In this document: piece by piece, positions 35,373 through 43,373 of the stretch
How the letters are laid out: each line of letters opens with the position of its first letter
How positions within the stretch are numbered: position 1 is the stretch's first letter
Assembly: GCA_040905045.1 (NCBI GenBank)
Contig: JBBDSH010000099.1
Span: 8,478 to 72,477 of the forward strand
Length of the DNA: 64,000 nt
Source: JBBDSH01 sp040905045
GTDB taxonomy: Bacteria > Pseudomonadota > Gammaproteobacteria > Eutrophobiales > Eutrophobiaceae
Direction: 5' to 3'
Notes under the pieces: model-generated
Seen by the model: the letters and a program-made list of their open reading frames with translations, nothing else
Databases searched by the model: none
What the model was told of the DNA's origin: nothing
Program-made: the position numbers and the translations under genes

Positions 35373-36044
35373 TCACTCTAAAAAGCTGATGATCTGGTTG
35401 GCCATGCTCTTGCAGGCATTGGACTGCACCCGCGCGAGCAGTGGGACGGGGACGATGACCGCGGGCAGGTAGGAGGTGCCCTGGGTTTCGGCGCTGATCT
35501 TCCCGGACATGGCCAGGCTCTTGAAATCCCATATGGTGGCTTCGTAATTGGCCTCGTCGTCCCAGTAGGCAAAGCCGAAACAGCCGCCGCCGCCCGGACC
35601 GACGGCGCAGGATATGGAGCCGCTGCTGTCGGTGGTTTCCGTGTAACCGTCTATCCAGACGAAATAGCGCAGGCGGAAATCGGAAAGCTTCTGCGCGAAC
35701 ATCGGCTGCTGCATCAGGTTCTGCAGTTTCTTCACGTCCATGGGAGCGGTACTGGTCTCGAAGTAGGGATACATACTGTCGATGAATTGTTGCTCCGGGA
35801 TAACGTTGATACCGGCCCGGCCGTTGTTGAGCGAATCCCCAACGCAATCGATGAAATCCACCTCGGTTTCGCTGCTGGACTTGTGACGCCGGCCGAGAAC
35901 GACGATGGATTCGTTTTCCTCCATTTTCAGCGTCGGCTGTTCCCTATACTCGTTGATAATCGTGGTGCTTTTACAGCCGCTGAACAATGCCGCCAGCAAC
36001 ATCGGGAGTAACACGGTTTGGATTGGATGCCTTCTCATCAGCAT
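35373..36044 (-). CDS. Lipoprotein, unknown function (last gene of envelope cluster)
   Basis: A 223-residue exported lipoprotein: a short signal peptide with lipobox FSGC (Cys about residue 21) is followed by a domain rich in Ser and Gly (AVGPGGGGCFGFAYW). Start codons ATG 36044 and 36038 are both possible; either overlaps the stop of the preceding lipoprotein gene, so the two are translationally coupled. A conserved-looking core (RLRYFVWIDGYTET, TIWDFKSLAMSGKIS) resembles no family I recognise. As the last gene of the minus-strand cluster it should be an outer-membrane-facing accessory. Function unknown. Confidence 0.72.
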   Translation of the reverse strand: MLMRRHPIQTVLLPMLLAALFSGCKSTTIINEYREQPTLKMEENESIVVLGRRHKSSSETEVDFIDCVGDSLNNGRAGINVIPEQQFIDSMYPYFETSTAPMDVKKLQNLMQQPMFAQKLSDFRLRYFVWIDGYTETTDSSGSISCAVGPGGGGCFGFAYWDDEANYEATIWDFKSLAMSGKISAETQGTSYLPAVIVPVPLLARVQSNACKSMANQIISFLE

Positions 36045-36703
36045 GCCAGCGAGACGGATTCGTCGTTGCACGTTGTTTTCGCAGCCAGCCATTGTTTGAC
36101 CGGCGATGCCTGGGGGAAGCCCAGTGCCAGTTTTGCGCCCACATCCCGCAACGCCATGCCGATGGCTGTATGTAAACCCTTGTCTCGACTGCTCAGGAAA
36201 CCCTTGGCGGATTTGCCGTATCCGGTAACGGGCCACTCGGTAACCAGTTCGCCGTCCGGCGTGTACAGGCGGATACTGTATTTAATCCAGGCTTCGTAAT
36301 AGTCGGAATATGTCTCCTGCGGCAGTGCCAGCTGCATCTCTTCCACCTTGGGGGAGATGACGGCATCAACATTGTTGCCGGTGGAGTCGATGTTCTTGAC
36401 GGGTTGAACCTGGCTGAACATGGAGGACAGCACCTGCTCAAACAGGGCGATGCGCGAGGCGCTGTTATCGATGCGCCAGTTGGGGCGATCCTCGCTGTCC
36501 TCCTCATAGACATAATCACGGAATCCCTCGTCGAAGTGCACGCCTACCCGGAGCGGGATCTCGGCTACCAGGGGTTTGGGAACCTCCGCTTCAGTGCGCA
36601 GGTTGATGGAATTGCTGCAGCCGCCCAGAGCCAGTGCCAACACAAGGAGCGGCAGAATGCCGGGAAGGGAAGGGTATTGCCGTACTGACTCGCGCCTCTT
36701 CAT
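36038..36703 (-). CDS. Lipoprotein, unknown function
   Basis: A 221-residue lipoprotein with a positively charged N-terminus, a hydrophobic stretch LPLLVLALALGG and lipobox ALGGC. The mature part includes VGVHFDEGFRDYVYEED, a possible domain with a late SRDKGLHTAIGMALRD helix. It resembles in size and layout small lipoproteins that decorate secretion or sensory complexes, but I do not recognise a named domain. It lies 24 bases after the second VWA gene and overlaps the next lipoprotein gene, so it belongs to the same operon. Its role is probably in the periplasm at the outer or inner membrane. Confidence 0.72.
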   Translation of the reverse strand: MKRRESVRQYPSLPGILPLLVLALALGGCSNSINLRTEAEVPKPLVAEIPLRVGVHFDEGFRDYVYEEDSEDRPNWRIDNSASRIALFEQVLSSMFSQVQPVKNIDSTGNNVDAVISPKVEEMQLALPQETYSDYYEAWIKYSIRLYTPDGELVTEWPVTGYGKSAKGFLSSRDKGLHTAIGMALRDVGAKLALGFPQASPVKQWLAAKTTCNDESVSLAC

Positions 36704-36727
36704 CTTGTATCCCTCTACTGCTACTGC

Positions 36728-37723
36728 TTATCTGAAGTCGTTCAGACCGACGAACGCTCCCCCGTTTTTGCGGGTGAGTTCACGCATAAGTGTAGCAAAT
36801 CGGATGACCGAATTCTGCATATAACGGGGCTGGGAGAACAGGACCGGGAAACCGACGGCGTGGATCCGGACCAGGGGATTGCCGGCTTCGTCTTTCGGAT
36901 TAAGTTTATCAACAATTTCAACGACTTGACTGACAGACTGACCGGTGAAATCATCACCCATGACATACAGGCTGATCTTCTTGTCGCGGCTGCCGTAGGT
37001 GCGAATGGCCTCCGTGATCCCCTCCACCGGGCTGCTGTTGCTGAACGGGTTCCAGGTGCGGAGGCGGTTGAGGATGACCCGGCGGCGGGCCGGGGTGTCC
37101 GGTATCCATTGGCCCCGGTAGTTGGAGAACATGTAATCGCCCATGTCGTTCATGATTTGCAGTCCCTTGACTTCCGGGTAGACGTCCAGGATATGGTTCA
37201 CCTGTTCCAGCACCCGGTTCCAGGTGTACTGGAACATACTGCCGGAAGTATCGATGACGAAGATGATGTATTCGCTGTCCACGGGGATGCCGCCGATGTA
37301 TTCACTTTTTTCAAACTGGTTCTCGCCCAGCAATCTCTGCATTTCCTCGGTCAGTTCCTGCAAAGCCAGTTCCAGCCGGCCCTTGACGGCGGCATTGATC
37401 GCGGACTCATCAGCGACGCTGGCAATTCGTTGTTCCGTCTCGTTCAATTCCTGCTGCAGCCGGGCCACCCGTTCCTTGTGACGGGATAATTGTTCGCGTT
37501 TGGCGTTCAGATCCCGGTTCAGCACTGTCGCTTCGCCGCGGATGGTGAACAGTTGCTGCTGCAAATCCCGTATCACTCCCTCCAGGGGATCCGGGGCTTC
37601 CTCCAGTACCGGCGGGCGGCCGGGCTGGGCGATGATCAGCAGCAGAATAATGGCGCCGAAACCGCAGGTTATGACGTCCAGGAACGAGATACTGAAGATT
37701 TCGTTTTCGCGGCGCCGTTTCAT
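36728..37723 (-). CDS. Membrane-anchored VWA protein with MotB/ExbD-like helix
   Basis: A 331-residue protein with one N-terminal membrane helix, a coiled-coil (about 55-110, RLQQELNETEQRIASV) and a von Willebrand A domain (about 150-320). The helix begins FSISFLDVITCGFGAIILL with Asp16 at its cytoplasmic edge. The VWA MIDAS begins D158-T-S-G-S-M and the domain keeps the ordering of VWA folds (VIDTSGSM, then DDFTG). The domain should face the periplasm and bind a divalent metal and a protein partner. It overlaps the upstream VWA gene by four bases (ATGA). It resembles a MotB/ExbD partner fused to VWA, which would couple to the ExbB-like channel two genes earlier. Confidence 0.85.
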   Translation of the reverse strand: MKRRRENEIFSISFLDVITCGFGAIILLLIIAQPGRPPVLEEAPDPLEGVIRDLQQQLFTIRGEATVLNRDLNAKREQLSRHKERVARLQQELNETEQRIASVADESAINAAVKGRLELALQELTEEMQRLLGENQFEKSEYIGGIPVDSEYIIFVIDTSGSMFQYTWNRVLEQVNHILDVYPEVKGLQIMNDMGDYMFSNYRGQWIPDTPARRRVILNRLRTWNPFSNSSPVEGITEAIRTYGSRDKKISLYVMGDDFTGQSVSQVVEIVDKLNPKDEAGNPLVRIHAVGFPVLFSQPRYMQNSVIRFATLMRELTRKNGGAFVGLNDFR

Positions 37724-38805
37724 GGCCAGTCCTTCGAGGGAGTAAGGAACGAGCCCCGGGTCAATTGAGCCAGACGCCAGAACGCCGACGGCGCCATGGG
37801 ATCGCCTTCCATGGGGGCGAGAATGATGTTGACGGGGATATTGGACGGCAACTGTTTCACCGCATCCTCGAAATACCCCATTCTCTGTTTACTGGACACG
37901 GTACTGGCGCGGGGCGGGCTGCGTCCCTGGGTCGGCAGGCCGTCGGTAATGAGATAGATGTTGTCGGGCAACGGTTTCAATGAGGCTGCCGCCAGGAAAG
38001 CCTTTTCCAGGCTGGTGCCGTCGTGCGGGATGATGTCTTTCATGTTACTGACGGCCTTGTTCAATTGTACGCTGTCATTGACTCGCAGCCATTGACCGTC
38101 GCTATCGGCAAGTACTGCTTTCGCTTCCGTGTTAAATGTATAGATCTGATAACGGCTGCCGGGTTGAAACTGTGTCGACAGCCAGTCGGCTGTTTTCAGC
38201 GCCTGCTGCCACTTGGCCGAAGCCTGTTTTGCCTGGTCGGACATGTTGCGCCGGCGAATGACGTTGACGATGGTATCGTCCAGCATGCTGGCCGAGGCAT
38301 CCAGCAAAACGAGGACTCTTTGTCCGCCCAGTTTCAGTCCTGTCAGGTACTGGCGGTTGCCTTCGCCGATGAATGTCCGTACGTCCCGTCCGGTCTCCTC
38401 GGTTTCGGCCTCGAGACGTTTTTTCCGTTCCTCCATTTCCCGGATTTCTTCCTTCAGTTTCTCGATTTCCGTGGTCTGGGCATCGGAAGACAAAGCCTCG
38501 ATACGACCGGAGGATTCCTTTATCTCTTCCATGATGCGCCGGGCGCGTCCTTCGGCGATGACGATCTCCCGGTCCACCTCATCGATAGTATTGCGCAGTT
38601 GCGCCAGATTCTCCCTGCCTTCCCGGATCTCATTCTCCAGCAGATTTACTTCGGAGCTCAGATCCGTGGCCGGGGCGGGTTCGGGTTTGATATGGTCAAC
38701 ATTGTGTTTGATGATCAGAAACAACAGCACGACGGCACCGAAGCCGCAGGACATGATGTCCAGAAACGACAGACTGAAGGGGGTCAGTTTACGACGCCTG
38801 CGCAT
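37720..38805 (-). CDS. Membrane-anchored VWA protein with MotB/ExbD-like helix (paralogue)
   Basis: A 361-residue protein of the same layout as its downstream neighbour: a membrane helix FSLSFLDIMSCGFGAVVLL with Asp16 at the same residue number, a long coiled-coil (about 55-145, with EKLKEEIREMEERKKRLEA) and a VWA domain starting D169-A-S-A-S-M. A second MIDAS Thr is likely in HDGTSLEKAF and an Asp in LITDGLPTQG. The start at 38805 is favoured because it aligns the N-terminus exactly with the sister protein and overlaps the stop of the Hsp70-like gene; an in-frame ATG at 38883 lies inside that gene. Tandem VWA proteins may form a hetero-dimer like MotB or ExbD pairs. Confidence 0.87.
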   Translation of the reverse strand: MRRRRKLTPFSLSFLDIMSCGFGAVVLLFLIIKHNVDHIKPEPAPATDLSSEVNLLENEIREGRENLAQLRNTIDEVDREIVIAEGRARRIMEEIKESSGRIEALSSDAQTTEIEKLKEEIREMEERKKRLEAETEETGRDVRTFIGEGNRQYLTGLKLGGQRVLVLLDASASMLDDTIVNVIRRRNMSDQAKQASAKWQQALKTADWLSTQFQPGSRYQIYTFNTEAKAVLADSDGQWLRVNDSVQLNKAVSNMKDIIPHDGTSLEKAFLAAASLKPLPDNIYLITDGLPTQGRSPPRASTVSSKQRMGYFEDAVKQLPSNIPVNIILAPMEGDPMAPSAFWRLAQLTRGSFLTPSKDWP

Positions 38806-40124
38806 CAGTCGGGCAAGACATGGATGAAACGGTAGGTGGTATCGGAGCCGGCAAAGCTCAGGGTATCCCCGGGCGCGACGCAACAGCTGCCGTTAATACG
38901 CTGACCGTTGATATAGAGGCTCAATTCCCCGTCCTGTTGTACGACCACATTGGTGCCTGAACGGGATATGGCGCAATGGCTGTCTTCATGCCTGTTTTTA
39001 TCAATGCTGCCGTTGGCGGAGAGATACAAGGGGCTGCCGGCCAGCGGCACAGCCCGATTGCGGATCAGGATATGGGTGACGTTCTCCGGAGGGGTTTCGT
39101 TTTCCGTTGCGGCGGATTCGGGACTTGCCGTTACCGGATTATCGGCCGGTTCATTGCCGGCGGGCAGACTGGTGATAAAACTCAACGGCGGAGCGGGTGT
39201 GTAAACGTGGTCGCGGTTGAGATGGATGCCGTGGAAGACACTTTCCTGCGTCAGCAGTCTTGCTCCCCGGATGCGATGGTGAAAACCGGGCAGGATGCCG
39301 AGACGGTCACCGATTAATGCGGTTTCGTACTCATTCACCGACTCCAGGATGCGTGTGTAATACTTTTCCAGTGCCTGCAACAGGGATTCACGGGACACTC
39401 GTATCTGGTGCCTGTTCCGATCATATTGCACTTCAAGGCTGACTTCGCTGCGGTCATTGAGCGCGGCCAGGCAGCCGGGGATCTGGTCGTACAGGGATTG
39501 TTCCGTTTCGGCATGGTGCAGGGGATCGAAGCGGGACTGCTGAATGAACAGATCGGCGATAACGCCCGCGCAGGTATCGTATATCTCGGTCAGGCCGCAT
39601 TCATCGACGACCTGCACCCGCCGCCGGCTGACCTCGTCATTAACAGACAGAAAAGTCAGAACGGTCTGGTGCAGATGGATATCGATGTGAATACAGTCGC
39701 CGCGGCCGGCCACGGCGGCGGCGCCGGCAACGGCGGTATCCACCAGTCCCGCCGCGGAGAAGGGGCAGGCTTCCACTATACCCAGCAACAGTGACAGTTG
39801 TTCATCGGAGAAACTGCCCGGAACGGAGAAGATGATCTCGTCGGGCTTGCCCGCCTGTTCATGAATCATCAGCAATTGACGGTAAGCCAGGTCGGCGTTA
39901 TGACGGACCCGGGTTGATCGAATGGCCAGGGCATCCTGGTTGAGATTGAGCCAGAACCGATTACTGGCCTCGCGCGGGTTGAGATGCGAGATTTGCATGG
40001 CTTCCGCGCCCAGGATCACCGAGTCGGGTTTGAGCACGGCGCAGCCCGGCGTTCGTAATATTATCTCGGTGCCCGAGGCGACCCGTATCTCGCTGTCGTT
40101 CAATTCGATGATTGATAATGTCAT
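38805..40124 (-). CDS. Hsp70/actin-like ATPase domain fused to an FHA-like domain
   Basis: A 439-residue cytoplasmic protein. The first 300 residues look like an Hsp70/actin-fold protein (MTLSIIELNDSEIRVAS as phosphate-1-like strand, FSVPGSFSDEQ, GLVDTAVAGAAAVAG), but the classical DxGxGT loops are weak, so ATPase activity is not certain. A Pro/Ser-rich linker (about 315-345) leads to a C-terminal FHA-like domain with RHEDSHCAISRSG, LYINGQRING and PGDTLSFAGSD, which would bind phosphothreonine. It directly follows the ExbB gene (13 bases) and overlaps the first VWA gene. It could control the channel complex from the cytoplasm. No Ser/Thr kinase is in the window. Confidence 0.7.
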   Translation of the reverse strand: MTLSIIELNDSEIRVASGTEIILRTPGCAVLKPDSVILGAEAMQISHLNPREASNRFWLNLNQDALAIRSTRVRHNADLAYRQLLMIHEQAGKPDEIIFSVPGSFSDEQLSLLLGIVEACPFSAAGLVDTAVAGAAAVAGRGDCIHIDIHLHQTVLTFLSVNDEVSRRRVQVVDECGLTEIYDTCAGVIADLFIQQSRFDPLHHAETEQSLYDQIPGCLAALNDRSEVSLEVQYDRNRHQIRVSRESLLQALEKYYTRILESVNEYETALIGDRLGILPGFHHRIRGARLLTQESVFHGIHLNRDHVYTPAPPLSFITSLPAGNEPADNPVTASPESAATENETPPENVTHILIRNRAVPLAGSPLYLSANGSIDKNRHEDSHCAISRSGTNVVVQQDGELSLYINGQRINGSCCVAPGDTLSFAGSDTTYRFIHVLPD

Positions 40125-40137
40125 GCCGGTCTTCCCG

Positions 40138-40935
40138 TCAACGTACCTGCAAGTGGCGTATCAGGTTCATGTCGCAGTAATTCTGCGCATCCAGCACCAG
40201 ACGCTCCTGCAGCAGTTGCAACTGGTGCATCAGGAACATGATGAATATGCTGATGACCAGGGCGATGAAGGTGGAGTTGAAGGCCACGCCGAGACTGGCC
40301 GTAACGCCGATAATGTCGCCTTCAACGGCCCTGTGGGCCTGACCCAGGGCATCACCGATGCCGCGCACCGTGCCGATAAAACCGATGGACGGGATGGCCC
40401 AGATGACGTATCGCACCATGGACAGCTCCGCATCCAGCTTTTCGTATTCGGTATCGCAGATTTCCTTGACGGAGGCGGCGACGTCCTGAATATTGCGCGT
40501 CGATCCGAATCGCTGCAGGGCCGTCAGCAGGGCCCGTGGCAGAAGGTATTCGCGTTCGTTTTCCGGCAGCGCCTGCAGCGGCCGGGAATACTGGCGCGAG
40601 TCTTCCGGCAGAATGCTGGTTCCGGGCGTGACTTCCAGCAGCGGTTGTTCCAGCAGGCGCCGTTCGTGCAGGGCGATGCGCGCCTTTCGGGCCATGATGG
40701 CAATCACCCACAGCGCCAGGATGAAACAGGCTTCCTGTTCGTAGTCCTTGACAACGATATAGATGGAACGGCTGGTTGCCGCCGTTTCCCCGGCCTCCTG
40801 TTGCGCCTGTTGTTGTTCGAGGATGGCGTTGGCATTGGGCCTGATGACAGTCACATAAACGGCATGCACGATAATAATCGAGAGGATCAACGCGAACAGT
40901 TGATACATGAATTCCGATACCGGCGTGTGTTTCAT
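40138..40935 (-). CDS. MotA/TolQ/ExbB proton-channel family protein
   Basis: A 265-residue inner-membrane protein with about four helices: one near 9-31, one near 65-82, and the paired conserved helices near 172-195 and 210-236. The family signature is in WAIPSIGFIGTVRGIGDAL and GVTASLGVAFNSTFIALVIS, matching the TolQ/ExbB/MotA channel motif (G-x-x-G-T-V-x-G...). The long cytoplasmic loop between helix two and three is also typical. MotA/TolQ/ExbB proteins convert the proton motive force into motion of a MotB/TolR/ExbD partner; no classical ExbD gene follows, but the two VWA proteins have a suitable helix. It probably starts a transcript of six genes. Confidence 0.9.
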   Translation of the reverse strand: MKHTPVSEFMYQLFALILSIIIVHAVYVTVIRPNANAILEQQQAQQEAGETAATSRSIYIVVKDYEQEACFILALWVIAIMARKARIALHERRLLEQPLLEVTPGTSILPEDSRQYSRPLQALPENEREYLLPRALLTALQRFGSTRNIQDVAASVKEICDTEYEKLDAELSMVRYVIWAIPSIGFIGTVRGIGDALGQAHRAVEGDIIGVTASLGVAFNSTFIALVISIFIMFLMHQLQLLQERLVLDAQNYCDMNLIRHLQVR

Positions 40936-40984
40936 AAGGTATTCCAGTTGTTTTATTTAACTATAACCACAGAGTTTTATCGGT

Positions 40985-41066
40985 CAGGGGTAAGGAGTAA
41001 GGAGTGAGGTGTAGCCGATTTTAATTTCGTGCTGTTACTCCTCACTCCTAACCCCTCACTCCTTAC
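40985..41066. repeat. GGGGTAAGGAGTAAGG...CTCACTCCTTAC inverted repeat, copy 2
   Basis: The arms AGGGGTAAGGAGTAAGGAGTG and CACTCCTAACCCCTCACTCC form a hairpin in the 130-base space between the small acidic gene and the ExbB-like gene. Its right end touches the stop codon of the small gene (TAG at 41066-41068). It divides the envelope cluster into two parts and may act as an attenuator or terminator. Confidence 0.85.
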
Positions 41067-41302
41067 TAAATATCCACCGGAAATGAGACGGACAGGTCTT
41101 CCGAGATTTCCTCACTGGGCCGGAAGGAGTCCCGGATAGCGGGCGAGGATTTCCCGTCGTTGTTATCTTCACCGTCAGTTTGCACCTGTTCATCCTCCTG
41201 TCTTTCGTCGACCTCCGTCTCTTGCCGGTCTGTTTCCTGTGCAACCCCCGCCGCGGGCAGGATTGCGTACATGAGCAACAATACGAGTACTTTGTATTTC
41301 AT
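41066..41302 (-). CDS. Small acidic exported protein
   Basis: A 78-residue protein made of a clear signal peptide (MKYKVLVLLLMYAILPAAGV, cleavage after AQ) and a short, very acidic mature part rich in Asp, Glu and Gln (EVDERQEDEQVQTDGEDN) ending RPSEEISEDLSVSFPVDI. It is disordered by composition and could be a linker, a small ligand or a metal-binding peptide of the complex. Start at 41302 is chosen from a GAGG site six bases ahead; an in-frame ATG at 41314 overlaps the stop of the SUMF1 gene (ATGA). The gene lies between the SUMF1 and ExbB genes. Function unknown. Confidence 0.68.
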   Translation of the reverse strand: MKYKVLVLLLMYAILPAAGVAQETDRQETEVDERQEDEQVQTDGEDNNDGKSSPAIRDSFRPSEEISEDLSVSFPVDI

Positions 41303-41310
41303 CACGAACC

Positions 41311-43359
41311 TCATTCCATAAACCGTGCAATGCGGAAGCCGACATCGTCTCTCGGTTCCGAACCGTAATCGCGATAGGACAGCCGCAGCTCCGTGATACT
41401 GCCGTGAGTCCAGCTGGAGCCCCGAATGACATGGTGCTCGCCGCGCTCCGGTCCCATCGGGTCGGTCCGGGCGGTGTCGGTTTGCGAAACCATGATATCG
41501 TAAAAGTCGTTCACCCATTCGGCCGCATTACCGCCCATATCGTACAGGCCCTTGCCGGAGGCGGGAAAACTGCCCGCCGGCGCCGTCACGGCGTGACCGT
41601 CGTCATAGCCGTGGATGATGCGGCCGATCAGGTGTGCCGCCGACTCGTCGGCGTAATTGCCGCTTTTCTCCGGCGGCGGCATTTCCTGTCCCCAGGGGAA
41701 TTTCAACAGGGAATCCTGTGTCTGATAGCGGGCGGCCCAGGCCCATTCCGCCTCGGTTGGCAGGCGATAGCCATTCGCGTCGGAATTAATGCCGGTGATG
41801 CTTCCGTCCCTTTCACGGTAGAAGGGCGTCAGGTCGTCCTCGCCGCTCAGCCAGTTGCAGTACTTGGCCGCCTGTTCCCAGGTGATGTTGACCACCGGCT
41901 GGTTGTCTTTGTTGAGGCTTGCGCCGCGGAATTCCCCGGAATCATGTTCCCGGACGAAGCGGCGGTATTCGGCGTTGGTCACTTCCCGGACGGAAAGATA
42001 AAAGGCCCGGGACAGCTTCACCCGGCGCAGGGTTTCATTGGCCCGGCGACCCGGTTCCCGCCGTGATGCGCCCATGGTGAATTCCGCATCCGGCCGGAAC
42101 AGTTTAATGGTCTGCCCGGCAGCGGTTTCCATGATCGGCTTCATGGCTTCCAGTTTCACCTCGCGCAATGTTTTCAGAGTGACCCGCATCACCTGATCGA
42201 TGCCCGGGCGCGGCGTGAGTGTTGTCTTGAAGGGTTGATAACCTTCGCGCCGGATCTCGATGCGGTGTTCGCGCGCCGGCAGGTTCAGTACCTGATTGGC
42301 TTCGCCGCGCGCTTGTCCGTCCACGATCAACTGTGCGTTTTCAGGCCGGGCACGGATTTCGACGGAGGCCAGTTCCGGCTGCAGGTCGACGCGCAGCGTC
42401 TCTTCCTCGCCCGAGTCCAGGTTGACGGTCCGTGCGGCCCGTTTGTAGCCCTGTTTGAACAGACGGATGCTTGTGGACGCGCCCGGTTCCACCGCCGCTT
42501 CCAGCGGCGAGACGCCCAGATACTCTCCGTTGACGGTTATCCCCGCGCCGGCCGGACTGGTGACAATGCGGACCAGCGCGTCCGCCGGCTGCAGCCGGAT
42601 GTCCGTCAGCGACTGCGGTTCGCCGGCTTTTATATTCAGGGTTTTCTGCCAGGCCTTGTGGCCTTCCAGTTTGACACGAATGCGCCGCTCACCCTGCAGA
42701 ATTTCCGTGGTCAGCGGCGTGATGCCGGCCAGGTCATCATCCACGTAGACTTGTGCACCGGCGGGACTGGATTCCAGAGTGACATTCGCCCAGGCCGGTT
42801 TCAGCCCGACGGAGTATTGCTGTGTCCGGCCCAGGCCCTCGATCTCGATGTCTTCTTCATGGGGAAGATAACGTTGCGCCTGTAGGCGCAATGTATGTTT
42901 ACCGTGTGGAATATCCCGGGCAGTGACCGGGGTTTTGCCCCGTTGTTCGCCGTTCAGAAAGACCACGGCCGCATCCGGCCGGCTGGTAACGGCCAGATGG
43001 CCGGGCAGGCGCGACAACTCGAAACGGTATTCCTGGTTCTGTTCCTCGTTGACCGCCAGGGTTGTTTCCAGGGGATGATAGCCTTCCGCCCGAATGCGAA
43101 GCCTGTAGTCACCGGGCCGTAGCAGGTAGCGGTCCGCGAGCCGGAGTTTCAGCTCGCCGGTGATATTCGTTTCCGCACCGGCCGGTATGGTTTCGATATA
43201 CACGGCCTTGCCGGTAAGCAGAAACCAGGCGACGCCGATACTGAACAGAAGAGCTGCAGCGGTAATAACGGCGCCTGCGCGCAGCCTGAAGGAAGAGCCG
43301 CGGGGACGATCTTTCGGAGGCTCGAATTTCGCCGGCTGGATGGTTTTTTCCGCACTCAT
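41311..43359 (-). CDS. Membrane-anchored five-PEGA protein with cysteine-less SUMF1/FGE-like domain
   Basis: A 682-residue protein: cytoplasmic tail, one membrane helix (about 28-48), five PEGA-type repeats between about 52 and 395 (ETIPAGAETNITG, SRPDAAVVFLNGE, SSPAGAQVYVDDD, TSPAGAGITVNGE, ARPENAQLIVDGQ) and a C-terminal SUMF1 domain (about 415-682) with FTMGASRREPGRRANE, REVTNAEYRRFV, GYRLPTEAEWAWAAR and GLYDMGGNAAEWVND. In formylglycine-generating enzymes two cysteines lie after the RGGS motif; here VIRGSSWTHGSITELRLSYRD has none, so it is a non-enzymatic binder, similar in principle to TagR of the type VI threonine-phosphorylation pathway. It is 14 bases after the TPR gene. Confidence 0.9.
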   Translation of the reverse strand: MSAEKTIQPAKFEPPKDRPRGSSFRLRAGAVITAAALLFSIGVAWFLLTGKAVYIETIPAGAETNITGELKLRLADRYLLRPGDYRLRIRAEGYHPLETTLAVNEEQNQEYRFELSRLPGHLAVTSRPDAAVVFLNGEQRGKTPVTARDIPHGKHTLRLQAQRYLPHEEDIEIEGLGRTQQYSVGLKPAWANVTLESSPAGAQVYVDDDLAGITPLTTEILQGERRIRVKLEGHKAWQKTLNIKAGEPQSLTDIRLQPADALVRIVTSPAGAGITVNGEYLGVSPLEAAVEPGASTSIRLFKQGYKRAARTVNLDSGEEETLRVDLQPELASVEIRARPENAQLIVDGQARGEANQVLNLPAREHRIEIRREGYQPFKTTLTPRPGIDQVMRVTLKTLREVKLEAMKPIMETAAGQTIKLFRPDAEFTMGASRREPGRRANETLRRVKLSRAFYLSVREVTNAEYRRFVREHDSGEFRGASLNKDNQPVVNITWEQAAKYCNWLSGEDDLTPFYRERDGSITGINSDANGYRLPTEAEWAWAARYQTQDSLLKFPWGQEMPPPEKSGNYADESAAHLIGRIIHGYDDGHAVTAPAGSFPASGKGLYDMGGNAAEWVNDFYDIMVSQTDTARTDPMGPERGEHHVIRGSSWTHGSITELRLSYRDYGSEPRDDVGFRIARFME

Positions 43360-43373
43360 GAATCAATGCACCG

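Noticed and set aside
41311..43359. Formylglycine-generating enzyme activity for the SUMF1 protein
   Set aside because: The catalytic cysteines are missing and no sulfatase gene is in the window.
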